From contig CM034138.1 in NCBI GenBank assembly GCA_019914995.1, positions 2,976,001-3,040,000 of the forward strand: a DNA stretch of 64,000 bases. The letters are read 5' to 3'. Numbering within the stretch: position 1 is the first letter of the stretch; the number at the start of each line of letters is the position of its first letter. This document shows positions 10,826 through 23,541 of this stretch, piece by piece. The position numbers and the translations under genes were made by a program. The DNA is from Acanthochlamys bracteata (lineage: Eukaryota > Streptophyta > Magnoliopsida > Pandanales > Velloziaceae). The notes beneath the pieces were generated by a model that worked only from the letters and a program-made list of their open reading frames with translations, did not search any database and was not told the origin of the DNA.

Positions 10826-13800
10826 TCAAGCCAACAACTTTGCCAGCTCATCCACTTTCAAACTCCCAAGTGGGACTACTTCTGGAAATGTGTCTTTAAA
10901 GTCTTCCCTCTTTCTGCCCTTTGCTTTCCTTTTCTCATGAGGTTTCATCTCTGAGGAGACAGCTGCAGGCTCCACACCAAGGTCTTGTTTAGTATGTTCA
11001 TCCTTCGATTCCCCAGGAGCTTCTTGTTCAATTCGCTTCAATGGTACTTTTTTAATTTTATGGCGGAAGGTCGGTCCTGGTGGAGCATTCTTGGCAAGAG
11101 AAACTGACCTCTCAAAAACGATGTTAGCATCCAAAGAATCATCATCATCCAGAATAACTGCACTGCCATCCTCAATTGCCTGCCTCAGGAGATTTACAAC
11201 TCCTTCCAAACATGCTTCATTTTTGTGCATGACACTCTGTGAATCTGATATTTCTTTAGGCAGCATTCCAAGTTCACTGGTCCTAGATGTATGATCCACG
11301 CTTGTGTCTGCTTTGAGACAACTGACTGAACTAAAACATACTCCTACAGGTTCCCTTTCGTTCAAAGAGGAGTCCTTTAGATCTTCAGACAGTGAGTCAT
11401 CAGAAGGCAAAATGCTTAGAGAAGGTCCTACAAGATTCGATAGACCATCCATGCTACTTGATTCACCATCTGAATTGCCAAAAGGTTCAGTTGCACCAGT
11501 CTCGCTGCAACCAGTAGAATCTAGTTGTTTGATTTCTGAACTAGAAAAGTCAGGCACTGAACCTTCATAAGTCAGGAATGCATCAGTTGTACTTCGTGAA
11601 ATGTTCTTTGAAACACCAACAATAAGGACATCTTCATCATTGTCCAGTTGTGGAAGAGAAGATTTCCATTCTTTGCCTCTCCAAATAAGTATATGCTCAA
11701 ACTCAAAGGATATCAGCACACATGGAACTAGATCCTGCAAATTCCAGGTAGTTAAGGCCTTTCAGCAAAAAGGATTTAAACCGGAAAAAAAAAAATCTCA
11801 AGTAGAAGAACGTTGAAACCTTTAGCTTGGCGCCAATCTTTCTGCAGTCACTTTTATTCAAGCCTTTACAGCTAATCCTGACCAATTCACAGGCTTCAAA
11901 TGCTTCTTTTACTTGTCGAACTAGATTAGAGTAAAGACCATTTTTGGCTGTCAAAGTAAACATGAAAAGGGTTATCCTTAAAAGAAGAAAAGGTTAAAGA
12001 ACATGATTAACTATCTCAGATTTTCTCAATGGAGGAGTTAGGCTTATTAGCATGACAAAAGTGAAACACAAAAAAGAAAAGAAAGATAAGGCATAAAGAG
12101 AGTAAGAGCTACCAAGCTTGCATATAGGTGGCAGCTGGCGCCCCTTCTTTCGCATCTCAGTAGCCTCTTCCAATGTTAGACCTTCAGGAACCCTTTCGAC
12201 CAACCTCGGGTACACCGGTGTCACAGGTTTCCAGAGCATCAGGGGGAATCTGGGTCGAGTTCTGTAGTTATAGTTGCGACCACGATATAACAAGATAACA
12301 CCACCTCTGTTGTAAATAATCTTGCCTCCAGTTTTCTCCTGCAAAAGTATCAAAGTGAACCTCACATATGCAATGCGCATTTAAATGCAAAACCTGCTAG
12401 CTCATGATCTTTAAACAGATCAGAGAATACCAAGGATGGCACATGGACATCATCATTACACCAACTTTTGCATAACAGCTCCTAGGCCCTATAAAGTTGA
12501 TAACTTGATACAATTATTCTCAGAGCGTTTTCACATTTGATGAATGTCAGACATCTAGAATGAGATGGCTCCTTTGTCAAAAAAGAGGTATTGGAAATAT
12601 TTACGAATTCAAGTGTTCATACCTTTTGTAAAATTCAATCAACTTAAGCCAAAAACCCTTTGAGATTATTGCCTACACTGTTCAAACTTTTCTTTGAGAA
12701 ATTAAAAAAACTGCAGAAATATAGCCTCCAAAACCCACAAAAAGATATAATGTGGAATCAACATTATGCAACTAGAAAAAATCAATAGTGTGTCGATGAT
12801 AAAAAAAATGATTTACCTCCAATTGTTGACGGATGTTATCCATGTCAACAGTACACACTCCTAGGCATTTTATCTTACACACTCTCTTCCTTTTCCAGTG
12901 TGCATGTATATTTTCCAGCATGTTGTGTGTTAAACCATCTCTTCCTGTAAAACAAAATTAAGAAGGATAATAAAAGATGAGAAAGCAAGTTAGGCTCTCA
13001 AATGAAGTTAGCCAGTACACTTGCAAGGAGTGAGACACATTGCAAAGTAGTCATAATGAAATGGTAATAAAGCATCAAAGGAGCTCCTAAGCTCATGTAA
13101 TGGCTTCAACATGACAAGGTACAAGAAACATAACTCTACAAAACATTTAACCAAGAAATTACTGCCATCTATACTAAGTAGTTCATTTTGCAAAGGCTTA
13201 ACAGATTAAACAAGAGATCGATAAGAATTATAAAAAAAAAAGTTCAATTTGCAAGCTCATCAAGCAAAACTAAGATAAATGACTATGTACCACATGTTCT
13301 ACATAACAAACTAAAACCAAAAGTGAACTTTTTGAAGAACATACATAACTAAAACTGACCCATATGAAGTTGCCTCTTCATCCGTGTACTCCCATTAACA
13401 AGCTCTTTAACCTCCTCATCAGTCAATGGCTCACCCAGTATCTCCTCTCTAGTAGCAGCCCTGTACTTAGGCCCAGACCCAGCCAAGAACGGGCCAGGCG
13501 CCTGCACAGGCTTCACCCCTTTCTTCCCAGGCGGAGGCAATCGGAATGAATCAAACTCTGGCAACTTCTTTTTGCTACCCGGCAATGGTGCCCTGCCTGT
13601 CCAGGGCCGAGGCATCGTGTCCGGCCCAAATGGCAAGTAAGGAGGTTCTCGTAAAGCTAAAGGTTTCACCTTCGGTGTCTCCGTATAACTGTACTGGAAT
13701 TCAAACGGTGCCCCTTCAACTCTATAAGCTATTCCCTTCTCCCCTACTTCAATCCCCGATTCTCCAACTTCAGTAATCCTCTTCCTGGGAATTCGTCGGA

Positions 13801-14209
13801 ATGCAGGGTGCTGCGGCTGACGTGGAAAGTTGCGATTAGTTGGACGAGATGGTTTGGAGTACTTCGATTTCTTGCCAGGGATTGAAGGAAGAGAAGGGAG
13901 AGAAGGTGAACCGTGTGATTTGAATGACGGCGGAGAAGCAGACGATTGTTTTTCATTCGGAGGACTCGAATTTGAGAGATTTGAGAGAGAGATATTGCGG
14001 CGTTGAATACGAATATCAGCTTCAATTTCGTGCTGTTGCCGGCGGCGAAGAATGAAAGGTTCAGCGTTGGCGTTATTCCAGCGAGAGAGCTTCACCTCGG
14101 TGGATGAATTACAGCCGTCGGTTCCACGGGTAAGAGGAAGAATCAACAGTGGAGGATGAAGAGAAGGGAAGAAGAAGGATGAGACTGCTTCACTGAGCTT
14201 GAACGCCAT
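10826..14209 (-). CDS. CAF1: CRS2-associated factor, chloroplast (group II intron splicing)
   Basis: CAF proteins pair with the peptidyl-tRNA-hydrolase-like CRS2 in the chloroplast and are needed to splice many subgroup IIB introns. Exons in transcript order are 14209-13360, 12944-12817, 12338-12113, 11947-11820 and 11734-10826, giving about 746 residues (Arabidopsis CAF1 about 700). The N-terminus is basic and Ser-rich with few acids until residue about 55, as for a transit peptide. Two CRM RNA-binding domains are visible. The first spans exons 1-3 ([50 protein letters not shown]). The second spans exons 3-5 ([52 protein letters not shown]). The C-terminal exon is acidic and low-complexity and ends with a basic patch and [16 protein letters not shown]1 rather than CAF2 is the closer guess. 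Confidence 0.9.
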
Positions 14210-14870
14210 GAACGCGGACAGAAAAAGAAGAAAGAAAGAAAAAGGTGAGAGCCTTGGTTTCTAGGTTCGATCTTTTATCCACATTACGGGTATTTCAGGA
14301 ATGTTTTGAAAGTTTAGTAGGATATTTTGGGAATTATTTTATCTTTTGAAGAAAAAGAATTGGGGTTTTTTGAAGTGCCGATGAAATTAAACTTTTTTAA
14401 AAATACAGAGAATTTTTATTTTTTTAAAAATAAATTTTATTTTTTTATTTTTTAAAAAAATATGTAATAAAAAAATTTTATTTCGTAAATTTTTTTATAT
14501 TTTTTAAATTTTTAAATAAATTTTTATATATTTATAAAATATATATTAAAAATATTAAATGAGAAAAAAAAAAGCAGCTTTGTCAAACGCACTCTTGATT
14601 TGTTCACTGTGGAGCAGTAATGATAATGGCGACAACAGTCGCACCACTACTTCACTCCACTTGCGACAGCTCTAGATGGCCGACTCTAATTTTGCCTTTT
14701 CCTTGAAATTTTTTTCTGAATTTCAAGAAAACGAAGAGCTAATCAGAACCCAAAAGTCTCAACTTTTTCAGATAATCTTTGGACTTCTTTCAAGTTAAAC
14801 AGGTCTGTAATACTTCAAGTTCAGTTTCTTTTTTCCTTGGATTTTAGTTCTCAGTTGTGTAGTTGTAGCT
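14210..14870. other. Divergent intergenic region with an AT-rich MITE
   Basis: Contains the CAF promoter and leader (14210-14290) and an AT-rich MITE-like insert at about 14385-14600. No gene is seen. Confidence 0.5.
14385..14600 (-). repeat. AT-rich MITE, family A copy 1
   Basis: About 215 bp, almost pure A+T, ending in TTTGTCAAACGCAC. It shares the internal TAAATTTTTATATATTTATAA-type core and orientation with the copies at 50515 and 55275, and is inverted relative to those at 27303, 30838, 31122 and 49566. Confidence 0.6.
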
Positions 14871-14873
14871 TGT

Positions 14874-17800
14874 GTGGTGCTGCTTCAATTGCTTACTGGT
14901 GGAAGAATGCGAGTGAATAGCTTGCTTTTGTACTCACTTTCTGAGGCTTGTGGCTATATTCTAGAACTTGATTGTTTGTTCTTGAACATAATCGCTTTAC
15001 GAGTTACACTGTTCATCAACGTCATATTCCAGCAATTTCTCAGGATTAGAAAGAAATGAAGTTTGGGTAGTTCTGCACTTGCTATTGATTTGGAAGGGTG
15101 CTGTTTCGTTGAGAAAGCTATTGCGCGAACAAGAACTATAAGACTGATCCTGGTTTTGGGCATGATAGTATCACTCTCTCTAGTATTTCACACCTTTTGA
15201 ATTACATCTAGCAGCTATGAGCACCATGAAGTCAGAAAGACAAACTGGCATAGTGAATTTCTCACTTTGTCAGTTTTGGAGATTGGTAAATTTTCATTTC
15301 CAAGTGGTGCTGGAAACTCAAATCACTTATTTGTAGCGACAAGGGATGACATATCGTTTGGCACATCCAATTTGAAGGGAAACAATAACACTAACATGGA
15401 AGATGATGGATTGGATCGAAGCTCAAGTGATAATGCTGGTGATCATGATTTGATAAATTGATTGTTGACAAGATTGAAGCTATGAAAGAGGAAGAAATAT
15501 CATTAGATCATGGTGAGGGTATTGCATTGCAGAAGGTTGCCGATCCAATTGGCAGCCGTTTCATACTTGAAAGCATATTGAACCAGAAAGTCTTGAAGAG
15601 CCAGAAAACAGCTCTTATGTTTCTGACAAGGTTAATAAATTGAATTTAACTTTGATGATCCAAAAAACTAAAGATATCAACTCAGATGATCCGCCAAATG
15701 ACACTGTATTAGTTTCTCCGTTAGATGGGCAAGAGAGGAAGACTCCCTCTTTTAGCAAAGAAGCAGGCAACACTTCCTAAAACTGAGACTGCAGTTTTAC
15801 TGGTGAATGACTGTTACTTCCAGTTATTCCACATATAATTCTAATGCTCCAGCAATGAGAAATAAGAAGCATTGACCACCCCCACTATCCATTTCAGAAA
15901 TGCATCGGCTTTTGATTATGTTTGAACTTGGGGCTGCTAGGCTTAGTTTACTAATTCAGTATCCAGGTGATCATTGAGTCGAACATTATTCTTGTTTTCT
16001 TATCTTGTATTTGAATGATAGAAACCTCGATGTTCGTTTGTTCAAGATGAAGAAATGTTAGCTATCAAGGCAGATAATTCAGAATGCACACACCTTGAGG
16101 AGGAATCCACAGCTTTATGCACCAGTTTTCAGGAACATTTCGATGTTTACAAGGTAAGATGCACGTGCAAGTAAAAGAAAATGGTTAACTCATATTTTGA
16201 AAGAATAATGTCCTAGGAAAATTTTTTGGTGCCATCATCAATTCGGTATATACTGCCTCCAACTTGTTGCTCTTGTGTAAGTGAACTTAGACAGCTTCAT
16301 AATTCCATTCTTCATGTGGCAACCAGATGTAATATTCTAATGATTTCTTGATGCTTTACTTCTAACCATTGGATGACATTGTTTGTGCTTACTGTAAGGC
16401 TTATCCTTAAAAGTTAACATTTCAACTTATATTTTGTCTGTAGGAGCTATAAACTGATGGGACGGCAATGAAGATATTTGTATCCAAGGAAAGGAAGAAG
16501 CCAATAATCCACCAGCCCTTCCTGGACTCTATGCCTCAGAAGGATGGTTCATGAAGCTAATGAAGAAAACAAACACTTTGTAGTCAAGGATCCAAGAAAA
16601 GCTAACTTGTTCTACATGCCTTTTAGTTCTCGCCTTCTGCGTGTTACCTTATGCAGTCCCAGTAACCATAACCGGTCAAAATTGAGACAGTTTTTGGAGA
16701 ACTATGTGGATATTATTGTGTCGAAGTATCCTTTCTGGAACTGAACTGATGGAGCTGATCATTTTCTTGTTGCTTGTCATGATTGGGTATGTCCTCTGCA
16801 CATGAGATGTATTTATGATAATTAACTAATTATTGTTTATTACTTGTGTTTGTGTATCAATCTGAAAAGGAACTACGCTTACTTTATGCAGTACTTGATG
16901 CGTTTATCCTTTCTTAGAGCAAAAGTTCCTTTTATTCAACAATTTCAACTTAATTTTTTCAAGGAAAAAGTGAATCTTCTTCTTGTCTTGCTTGTGAAGT
17001 GACTTCTGGTGGAATTATAATTAGTTTTACAAGATGTTTATATAGTTTGAATTAGCTTTTGGATTCTGTCATTGAAGAATAGTACATCTTCTTATGTCAT
17101 GGCATTTTAGTGTTGCATATTATCATAAGTAACAACAAATGGATGTTCTTTATTATTTAAGAACTGATTTTTTTCAGTAGCTTAGAACCTGAAGAAGAAA
17201 AAGACTTGGTGCAGTGCTTTTTCTTTTCAAGAGATTGACTCTACATTATCTGTTACTTGCCTTTCTTGCATTTATATTTCTAAGCATACTTGTTCTGGAA
17301 CTTGCAAGCTTAATTGGTCTTTCATTTTTTTCTTAAAATTACCCGGTTCTCGGTATCAGGTTAATATCAGAAAAATACACTTACTCCCAACTTTGTTAGT
17401 ACGCTTAGCCTCTTATTCCACAGGCAGCATATGCAACAGGCATGTTATTGGAAAGTGTATCCGTCTTCATGCAGTGCTGACCTCCATGACAGTTTCAAGC
17501 TTGGCAGAGATGTCTCCCTTCCAGAGATCGTACGTCCGTCTTGCAGCAAACCCTCTAAAGGGCATTGGAAGAAGACCTGCTAACAAAAGACACATCCTTG
17601 CATTTTTTGCTGGCAACAGGCATGGTAGGCTCCGTCCTAACCTCCTGAGACATTGGGAGAATAAGGACCCTGACATGAAGATTTTGGGACCTATCCCACT
17701 GGTTAGAAGCAATATAAGCTACATCCAGCACATGAAGAGAAGCAAATACTGTATCTGCTCAAGAGGGCACGAAGTTAGCAGTACTAGATTAGTGAAGTCG

Positions 17801-17960
17801 ATCTTCTATGAATGCATCCGTGTGATCATATCAACCAACTATGTGCCTCCTTTCTTTGAGGTTTTGAATTGGGAAGAACTTTCGGTAATTATATGAGAGA
17901 AAGACATTCGAAGATTGAAAGAAATACTGCGTTCAATACCTGAAAAGATTGTATAACTGC
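14874..17960 (+). pseudogene. Exostosin-type glycosyltransferase (GT47) pseudogene
   Basis: Related to the At5g03795/At3g07620 Golgi GT47 group. The clear homology starts near 16465. KKPIIHQPFLD is in one frame, GLYASEGWFMKLM one base over, and EENKHFVVKDPRKANLFYMP in a third, so two frameshifts lie within 60 bases. YPFWN is followed by a TGA (16742-16744) where the family has Arg, then GADHFLVACHDW and a splice donor. The second conserved exon (from about 17417) carries KLGRDVSLPE, another frameshift, then YVRLAANPLKGIG, RHILAFFAGN, HWENKDPDMKILGP, YIQHMKRSKYCICSRGHEV and VPPFFEVLNWEELSV, then a stop. The 14874-16460 part has plausible stem-region remnants (EACGYILELDCLF; VATRDDISF) in disconnected frames. 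Clearly dead as a protein. Confidence 0.85.
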
Positions 17961-18011
17961 AGCTGGGATTCGGGAGAGTCCAGCATCATTTTCTGTGGCA
18001 CAATAAGCCTG

Positions 18012-18067
18012 TTAAACCATATGCTATCTATCTCCTTTCATATGATCGTACATAGCATATGGTTTAA
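18012..18067. repeat. Perfect 16-bp inverted repeat (hairpin)
   Basis: Arms 18012-18027 (TTAAACCATATGCTAT) and 18052-18067 are exact reverse complements around a 24-base loop, just after the last glycosyltransferase homology. The stem is short for a miRNA precursor. Confidence 0.9.
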
Positions 18068-18489
18068 TAGAGTATCAAATGAGAGCAATGAGATAAAAGG
18101 ATGGTAGTCGTGAAGCTGAAAATTATAGCTTGAAGCCTTGAAGTTTGGTTTCCCTCTGCACACGTCATATTCCGTTAATGCAAGCAAAAGGAGACTGATA
18201 AAAGTCAGCATGCTGAGAAATTAGCTTACAAGTCAGTACACTTGCTGCTTTCTTTTGATCAGTTGATCTTTGTGCTGCATAGATGAAAGTTAAACCCAGG
18301 TCAAGTACATCAAAGACCATCACTAAGACAATCGTGCAGAAAAGAACTGAAAAGAAAGTCTGTAGTCTACCTGGCCAGAAATATGATTCGACTGAAGAGG
18401 TCTTACACATGGAATGCCTCTTCATTTTCATCTGTGCAGCTACTTTTTAGTTAAATTTTCATAAGTTAAGCTTTGTCTTCTGATTGCAG

Positions 18490-19469
18490 AGGGAACCATT
18501 GAGAATATTCTACAAAAGCTTGTCAAAGCAGATTCCCACAAGTGATATGGCAGAATTTTGGTAATAGTCTCTTGGTATTGCAGTCGTCTTCCATATGCAT
18601 CTGTGTAGAAAGCTCATGTAATGTCATATTCCAAAGAATGTGCTGTGTTCAAACATAAAATTATGAGTAAGCAAAGACTACTTGTATAAATGAGTTAAGG
18701 CTTGCAAATTTAGTGTAAATATGAATCTAAAATCCAATAGGGTGTCTAGGGAACACCGTGGTTTGCTATGGTGGTAGTTGTTCATATAAGTGAACTTATA
18801 ATTGTATGTGTGGCGAGGCGAGATAGAGCTTCTTAGATTTTTTTTTTTTTCGTTGTGATTTTGTTTACTTTAGTTACAACTAGCGGTACTGGACATATAC
18901 ACTGGTCATACTTTAATGAATTCAAAATTTTGGCATTTTAACATGGGATACTGTGTGTGTATTCAGACATTATGGCCTAGTTGGTTCTTCTTCACTGGTT
19001 GAAGAATGACTTCTTGTTGTATAAAGTGGTGTTTCTTTTTCATTTTCTTTTTTGTTTGATTGATTGACAAATAATTTTTCTATAAAAAAAAAAATGTGCC
19101 AATTGCCATGATTACACCTCTTCTTAGGTGTGTCAAAGTATTGCTAAGCATACGCCATTTGATTTCTTGCATAAAATCTACAGTCTTGTATGTGTGTAGC
19201 CCCTTACTGAAAATGCTCGTTGCAATCTTAGGCTCATGGAACATGGACTATTGTCTCCTGAAAGGGCAAAGAAAGCTTATGAGAGAAAACAAAGAAGGCA
19301 GCAACAAAAACGGACTGGCACACCACTAAAATCCTTGAAGCAGGAGAAGCCGGAGAATTCAAAGAAACCACTTCCCTCCAAGAATGGAGAGGTCAAGACA
19401 AAGAAAAGAGTAACGGATAATGATGATGATGATGACTTTATTGTGAAATCTAGCAAATCAAGGAGGTGA
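18490..19469 (+). pseudogene. Two orphan 3' exons of a small conserved plant protein
   Basis: Exon 18490-18560 (REPLRIFYKSLSKQIPTSDM then AEF) joins at TG|GTAATAG and TCTTAG|G to exon 19233-19469, completing a Trp and reading LMEHGLLSPERAKKAYERKQ, a basic Gln/Lys stretch, a run of Asp and a basic end SSKSRR before TGA. The junction phase, splice sites and highly charged C-terminus all look like a genuine gene end, and I recall similar small uncharacterised plant proteins without knowing a name. I find no upstream exons: the sequence before 18490 is the dead glycosyltransferase. It could be a truncated gene or a gene whose divergent 5' exons I missed. Confidence 0.5.
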
Positions 19470-20686
19470 TAGGAACACTAGCTCATTTAGATTGAGGCAT
19501 GGTTATAGAGTAACTCTTCCTTGAGAGCCATTCGGTGTGAAGGGACCAGAGTGGTTCAATAAATAATGACCAGAAGGCAAAATTATATTAGATTATTGAG
19601 GTTTTCGAATTTTTTGTTTAATCTTGTATATGAATCGGAATATTAACATTCTTTATTTCTAATTTTAAGGATATAGAATGCTTATATGCTAGGATGTAAC
19701 TATTCAACTCGAGAGTTCAATGATACTAGAATGTCGTTCTTTTACGCATTTCGATGTATGGTTATATTATAGATATCTCCAGGTCATTGTTGTAGCACGA
19801 CTCTTTAAGGTTTCAATAATGGTTGCAATGTCACAGAGTTTGGAACCATGCTTGCAATAGACTTTGAAACTTTTAGTAGAGTTCATCCGTTTTGCTTTCC
19901 TTTCTTAATGGGTTGGTTGTGTGTTTTAAGGCATGCAAAATGGGAATTGCAGCTGGTAGCCTGGCAGACATAACTTTACTGGTGATATATTCCTCTAGAA
20001 TCTTATCACAGGATTCAAAAAAAATAAGAGTAGATAATAGGCGAGACCCATCCTTCTTTGATATGATAAATTACAAGTACTCTCAACCAACAAAATCTTC
20101 TGAAAGAGAAATGAATTTACACTTTGTTATAGACAGAATGGAACCTTGAAGAGAGCAAAGGAATGCACAATGTGTAGAGCCTACTAGGTAGGTTAGGTTG
20201 ATAACCTACCTTAGAAGCACTACTAGTATTCATTTGTTGGACATATGAGATAAGAAAATTGTATGTACAGTTGCACTTGTTTACTCATTTACATTTGTTC
20301 TGGTTGCTAAACCAACTGCAATTGCCCAAGTATGTCTATGGTTGATGACCTACCTAATTGAATAATGAAGTGGTTCAAAAGAATGGAGATCCATTGATAC
20401 ATTTGAAGAATCTTAGATTAGGGCAGTATCAGTGAATAGCAATGCTTTTACAGAGTGTAGAGGGTAGTCTGATGAACTGGAAATTGTAGAGTTTGTTCTG
20501 CTGTTAATCTCATCTGATACATGTATATGACCAGTAGGTTTGTTGATCTTGTTTGCTTTGGAGTTGAGCTATCTTGATGGTGCTATGCTGGAAGTAGATG
20601 TTCCAGTAAATGTCCTTCATTTTAAACCTGATCCGCATGATTCTGACAGCATTTTATTTTAGAAGTTTCTCTGGCATTAGAAAGCC
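19470..20686. other. Intergenic, no gene seen
   Basis: Should contain the 3' end of the orphan exons (+) and the 3' untranslated region of the membrane protein (-). An 85-codon open frame near 19.9-20.1 kb shows no family features. Confidence 0.5.
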
Positions 20687-23541
20687 TTAGACCTGCTGGT
20701 TCTTCTTGCAAAGTCCTACATATGGCTGGGGGTTTTGAACTATAACCAGCAAAGGTTCTGTAGGTTTTCCAGAGAGACGAGGTGAAGATGTTGGCTGCAA
20801 AAGGAATATACAAGTCCTGTCAGATCATAATAGTTGGAAATTAGACTTTTCAGAGCAATTAAGCACAGATTATATCCTAAGTTTTTTTCCCAAGAGGTGA
20901 ACATCTAAGAAGTTGAGTCTGGTCTTTACTGCTCAATGTGAGCAATTATATAAAAAAGCTTACTCGATGATACTATATTATTATCATGATATGGGGCTGA
21001 CAGATTTATGATTATGTTTATCTCAAAATCATGAGCACAAACAGTTTTATACAGAGGCATTAATCTTCCGTTAATTGTTTCTATAAGCAACAATCTTCCT
21101 TAACTTGCTTTAGTATTAATCATGACGACCATATCAAATCAGGAATTTGGATGCAACCTACCACTGCAACATGCCATTCTTGAGAAATCAGATCTTGATA
21201 TTCAGCAGCATTCATTACCTGCATGGTAGCAGTATAAGCAAACTATTATATGATTCTGCTTCTAACCAAAATGTAAGCAATTCTTTTTGTCAATATAAAT
21301 CACGTAGAAAACTTGGCAGTTCTTTCTACCCATCATCTAGATGTCTAATTTATATGCCTGATTCAGCAGTCTACTAGGCAAAATTCAAGCTTTAGATAGT
21401 TCTTTACGGAAAAGAAAGCCTATACAACTTGTTGATAACCAAATAATCTCAGTAGCATGTGTTTGGGAGAACAATTTCATGAGATGCAACATACTACGCT
21501 GTAGATTGGGGGCACAGTAATCTCCCAATTGGATTTCAGTGCAGGCATGACGGAGAAGTGTGGTGCTGCTTCTTGAGTTCTAAAGTTCCACCTGATCAGT
21601 AACGCACAGATCAATTTTCAGTAAGTGTATCTATAAGACTTTTGAGCTTGTGTAAGATAAAGAGCCTTCCTAGTTGTACTTGATTTTTGATCTTCCATGA
21701 CATATTTTTTAGAAAAGCTAACAAGATGCAACAACCTACCCTATGTAAATGAAGATGCAGAGCTGTGCCCATTCCCTTACTAACATTCGAAACCAGCAAT
21801 CATCTGATGCATCTGAAACATTCATATAAACCTGCACAAAAAATGGATTGAAAGTTTTCCATCTAACTCTCTAAAGCTGGAAACATTACAGGTATGGCAA
21901 GTCCTAGCAAGGGAGATAACGTACTAAAACTTCTATCACTGCTATAATCTGTACTGCACCCCGAAATTTCCTGAACAGCACCAAAGAGAAAGCAAGTTGA
22001 AGATAAGCAATTGATACATTCGACAGGACTAGAAAACCTAGTGATTTGTATCCAAATGGCATACTTGAACATAGTATACTTAGTACGAAAGGCTTCAAGC
22101 ATGCTCTGAACACCTTCATCTTCTATTACGCTCAACTGCTCATGCAGAACTAAGAGATTCTTGGAGATGTGGTGGAACATCATACAGAATGATATCACAT
22201 AATTCAGTAGAACAAAGGCCTGCATCATAACACTTACTTAGCTCTATTCATACATTAACTACGAGTTCTCTAACATCGGTTAGAATAGTGGAGATGATTT
22301 ACATAATGCTTCTCATATATGCAGTACTTCATGAGCATTAAAAGATCGAATTTGAGTTGTTATTTGAAGAAAATTGGTGATGTAGATAGAGTGAATAAAA
22401 GGGTACTTACTGTGAAATAAGGAACAGCAGCTTTATGACCAACTAGAGTTAAATACAATGTACACCCTAGTGCAGCAGTCATTCGTCGTTCTGATACTGA
22501 AAGGCGCTCGCACATGATGCAGTATCCATGCGAAATTAGCAAAAGAGACACAAAATATGCTGTCTGAAAGAGTATTCCAGTTACATACACTCCAAAGGAT
22601 ATCCACAATGAGCACGTTTCAAGGTGAACGCATGAGTACCTGCAGCCAGAATTGCCAAATTTTCTTAGAAAACAAATCTTAAAGCACTAGCTCGATTCAC
22701 GAATCCATGATAGATTAATACTTTTTTTTTTTTATTCTCATGTTTCTGTCAGTCATCCCTGCAGAAAGCCATAAACACGTACCAAAATGTAAAGGTTAGC
22801 ACCAATTGCAATGCTTTTAGAAAAGGAACTGAGGCCATTGTCCACTGCAAGTTGATCAGCTGCTTAAGCAAAAAATCATATATTCCAAATCAGAAAGATG
22901 GAATACATACAATTATGCAAGTAATATATATTACATTCTCTTTTGGCTCATCCTGTGAGAACTCATAAAAGTAGATTTTTAAGGAGCATGTCAGCATGTG
23001 TTTTGTCTAAAATCCACACTAACTAATTTCTTTGCATCAAGTAATCACGACCAAGTGCTTCTGATGAGAAGGGAGAAATTGATTCAACAGATAAAAGAAA
23101 TCAATTTCTTTTTCCTTTAGACAAAAGGAAAATATTAAGTAGAAGGAAATTTTGCTGTCAATAAAATAGTTATTATAGTAACATTATAGTACTCAAATTG
23201 TATTGGTTATTCTACTTTGCATTCGCCACTTCCATTTATCTTGCAGCCATTTTCAGACTTTTGGTATTGCTGGGATTAACTTTTATGGAATAGAAGTTCA
23301 CCCAAAGATTGATGAACACATGGTTAAGGAGCTAGGTACCAACCTGGAAGTGGCGATGGCGCCATGTATTGAGGAACCAGCTGAAGGCACTTGCCACCCA
23401 TAATATGGAAAAAATTGAGTACAGCCATGGAAGCGGACCGTATGCATCATCCAGCTTCACTGAGGATATACGGAAGAGTTCAGAGGGATTAACAGGAGTA
23501 CTTGTCATTGAATAGAAACCAAGCAACGCATCATCCTCCAT
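20687..23541 (-). CDS. Seven-span membrane protein, GOST/GPCR-like, 347 residues
   Basis: Nine short exons, found by following splice sites: 23541-23344, 22844-22783, 22639-22411, 22219-22065, 21970-21925, 21831-21740, 21591-21495, 21218-21162 and 20794-20687. Together they make 348 codons including stop, with every junction in phase. Hydrophobic spans are LPWLYSIFSILWVASAFSWF, ASVPFLKALQLVLTFTFW, WISFGVYVTGILFQTAYFVS running into LLLISHGYCIM, ALGCTLYLTLVGHKAAV, AFVLLNYVISFCMMF, QIIAVIEVLVYM and WAQLCIFIYIGW: about seven. The LLLISHGY block resembles the LLISLGYG/LIAKGW block of GOST and TMEM145-like membrane proteins, but I cannot name the family with certainty. The C-terminus is soluble (VPPIYSV, SQEWHVAV, EPLLVIVQNPQPYVGL). 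The large intron 1 and the true start (an in-frame stop lies just upstream of this ATG) need transcript support. Confidence 0.78.

Noticed and set aside
18012-18067. miRNA precursor
   Set aside because: Stem only 16 bp, too short for a plant miRNA duplex with flanking stem.
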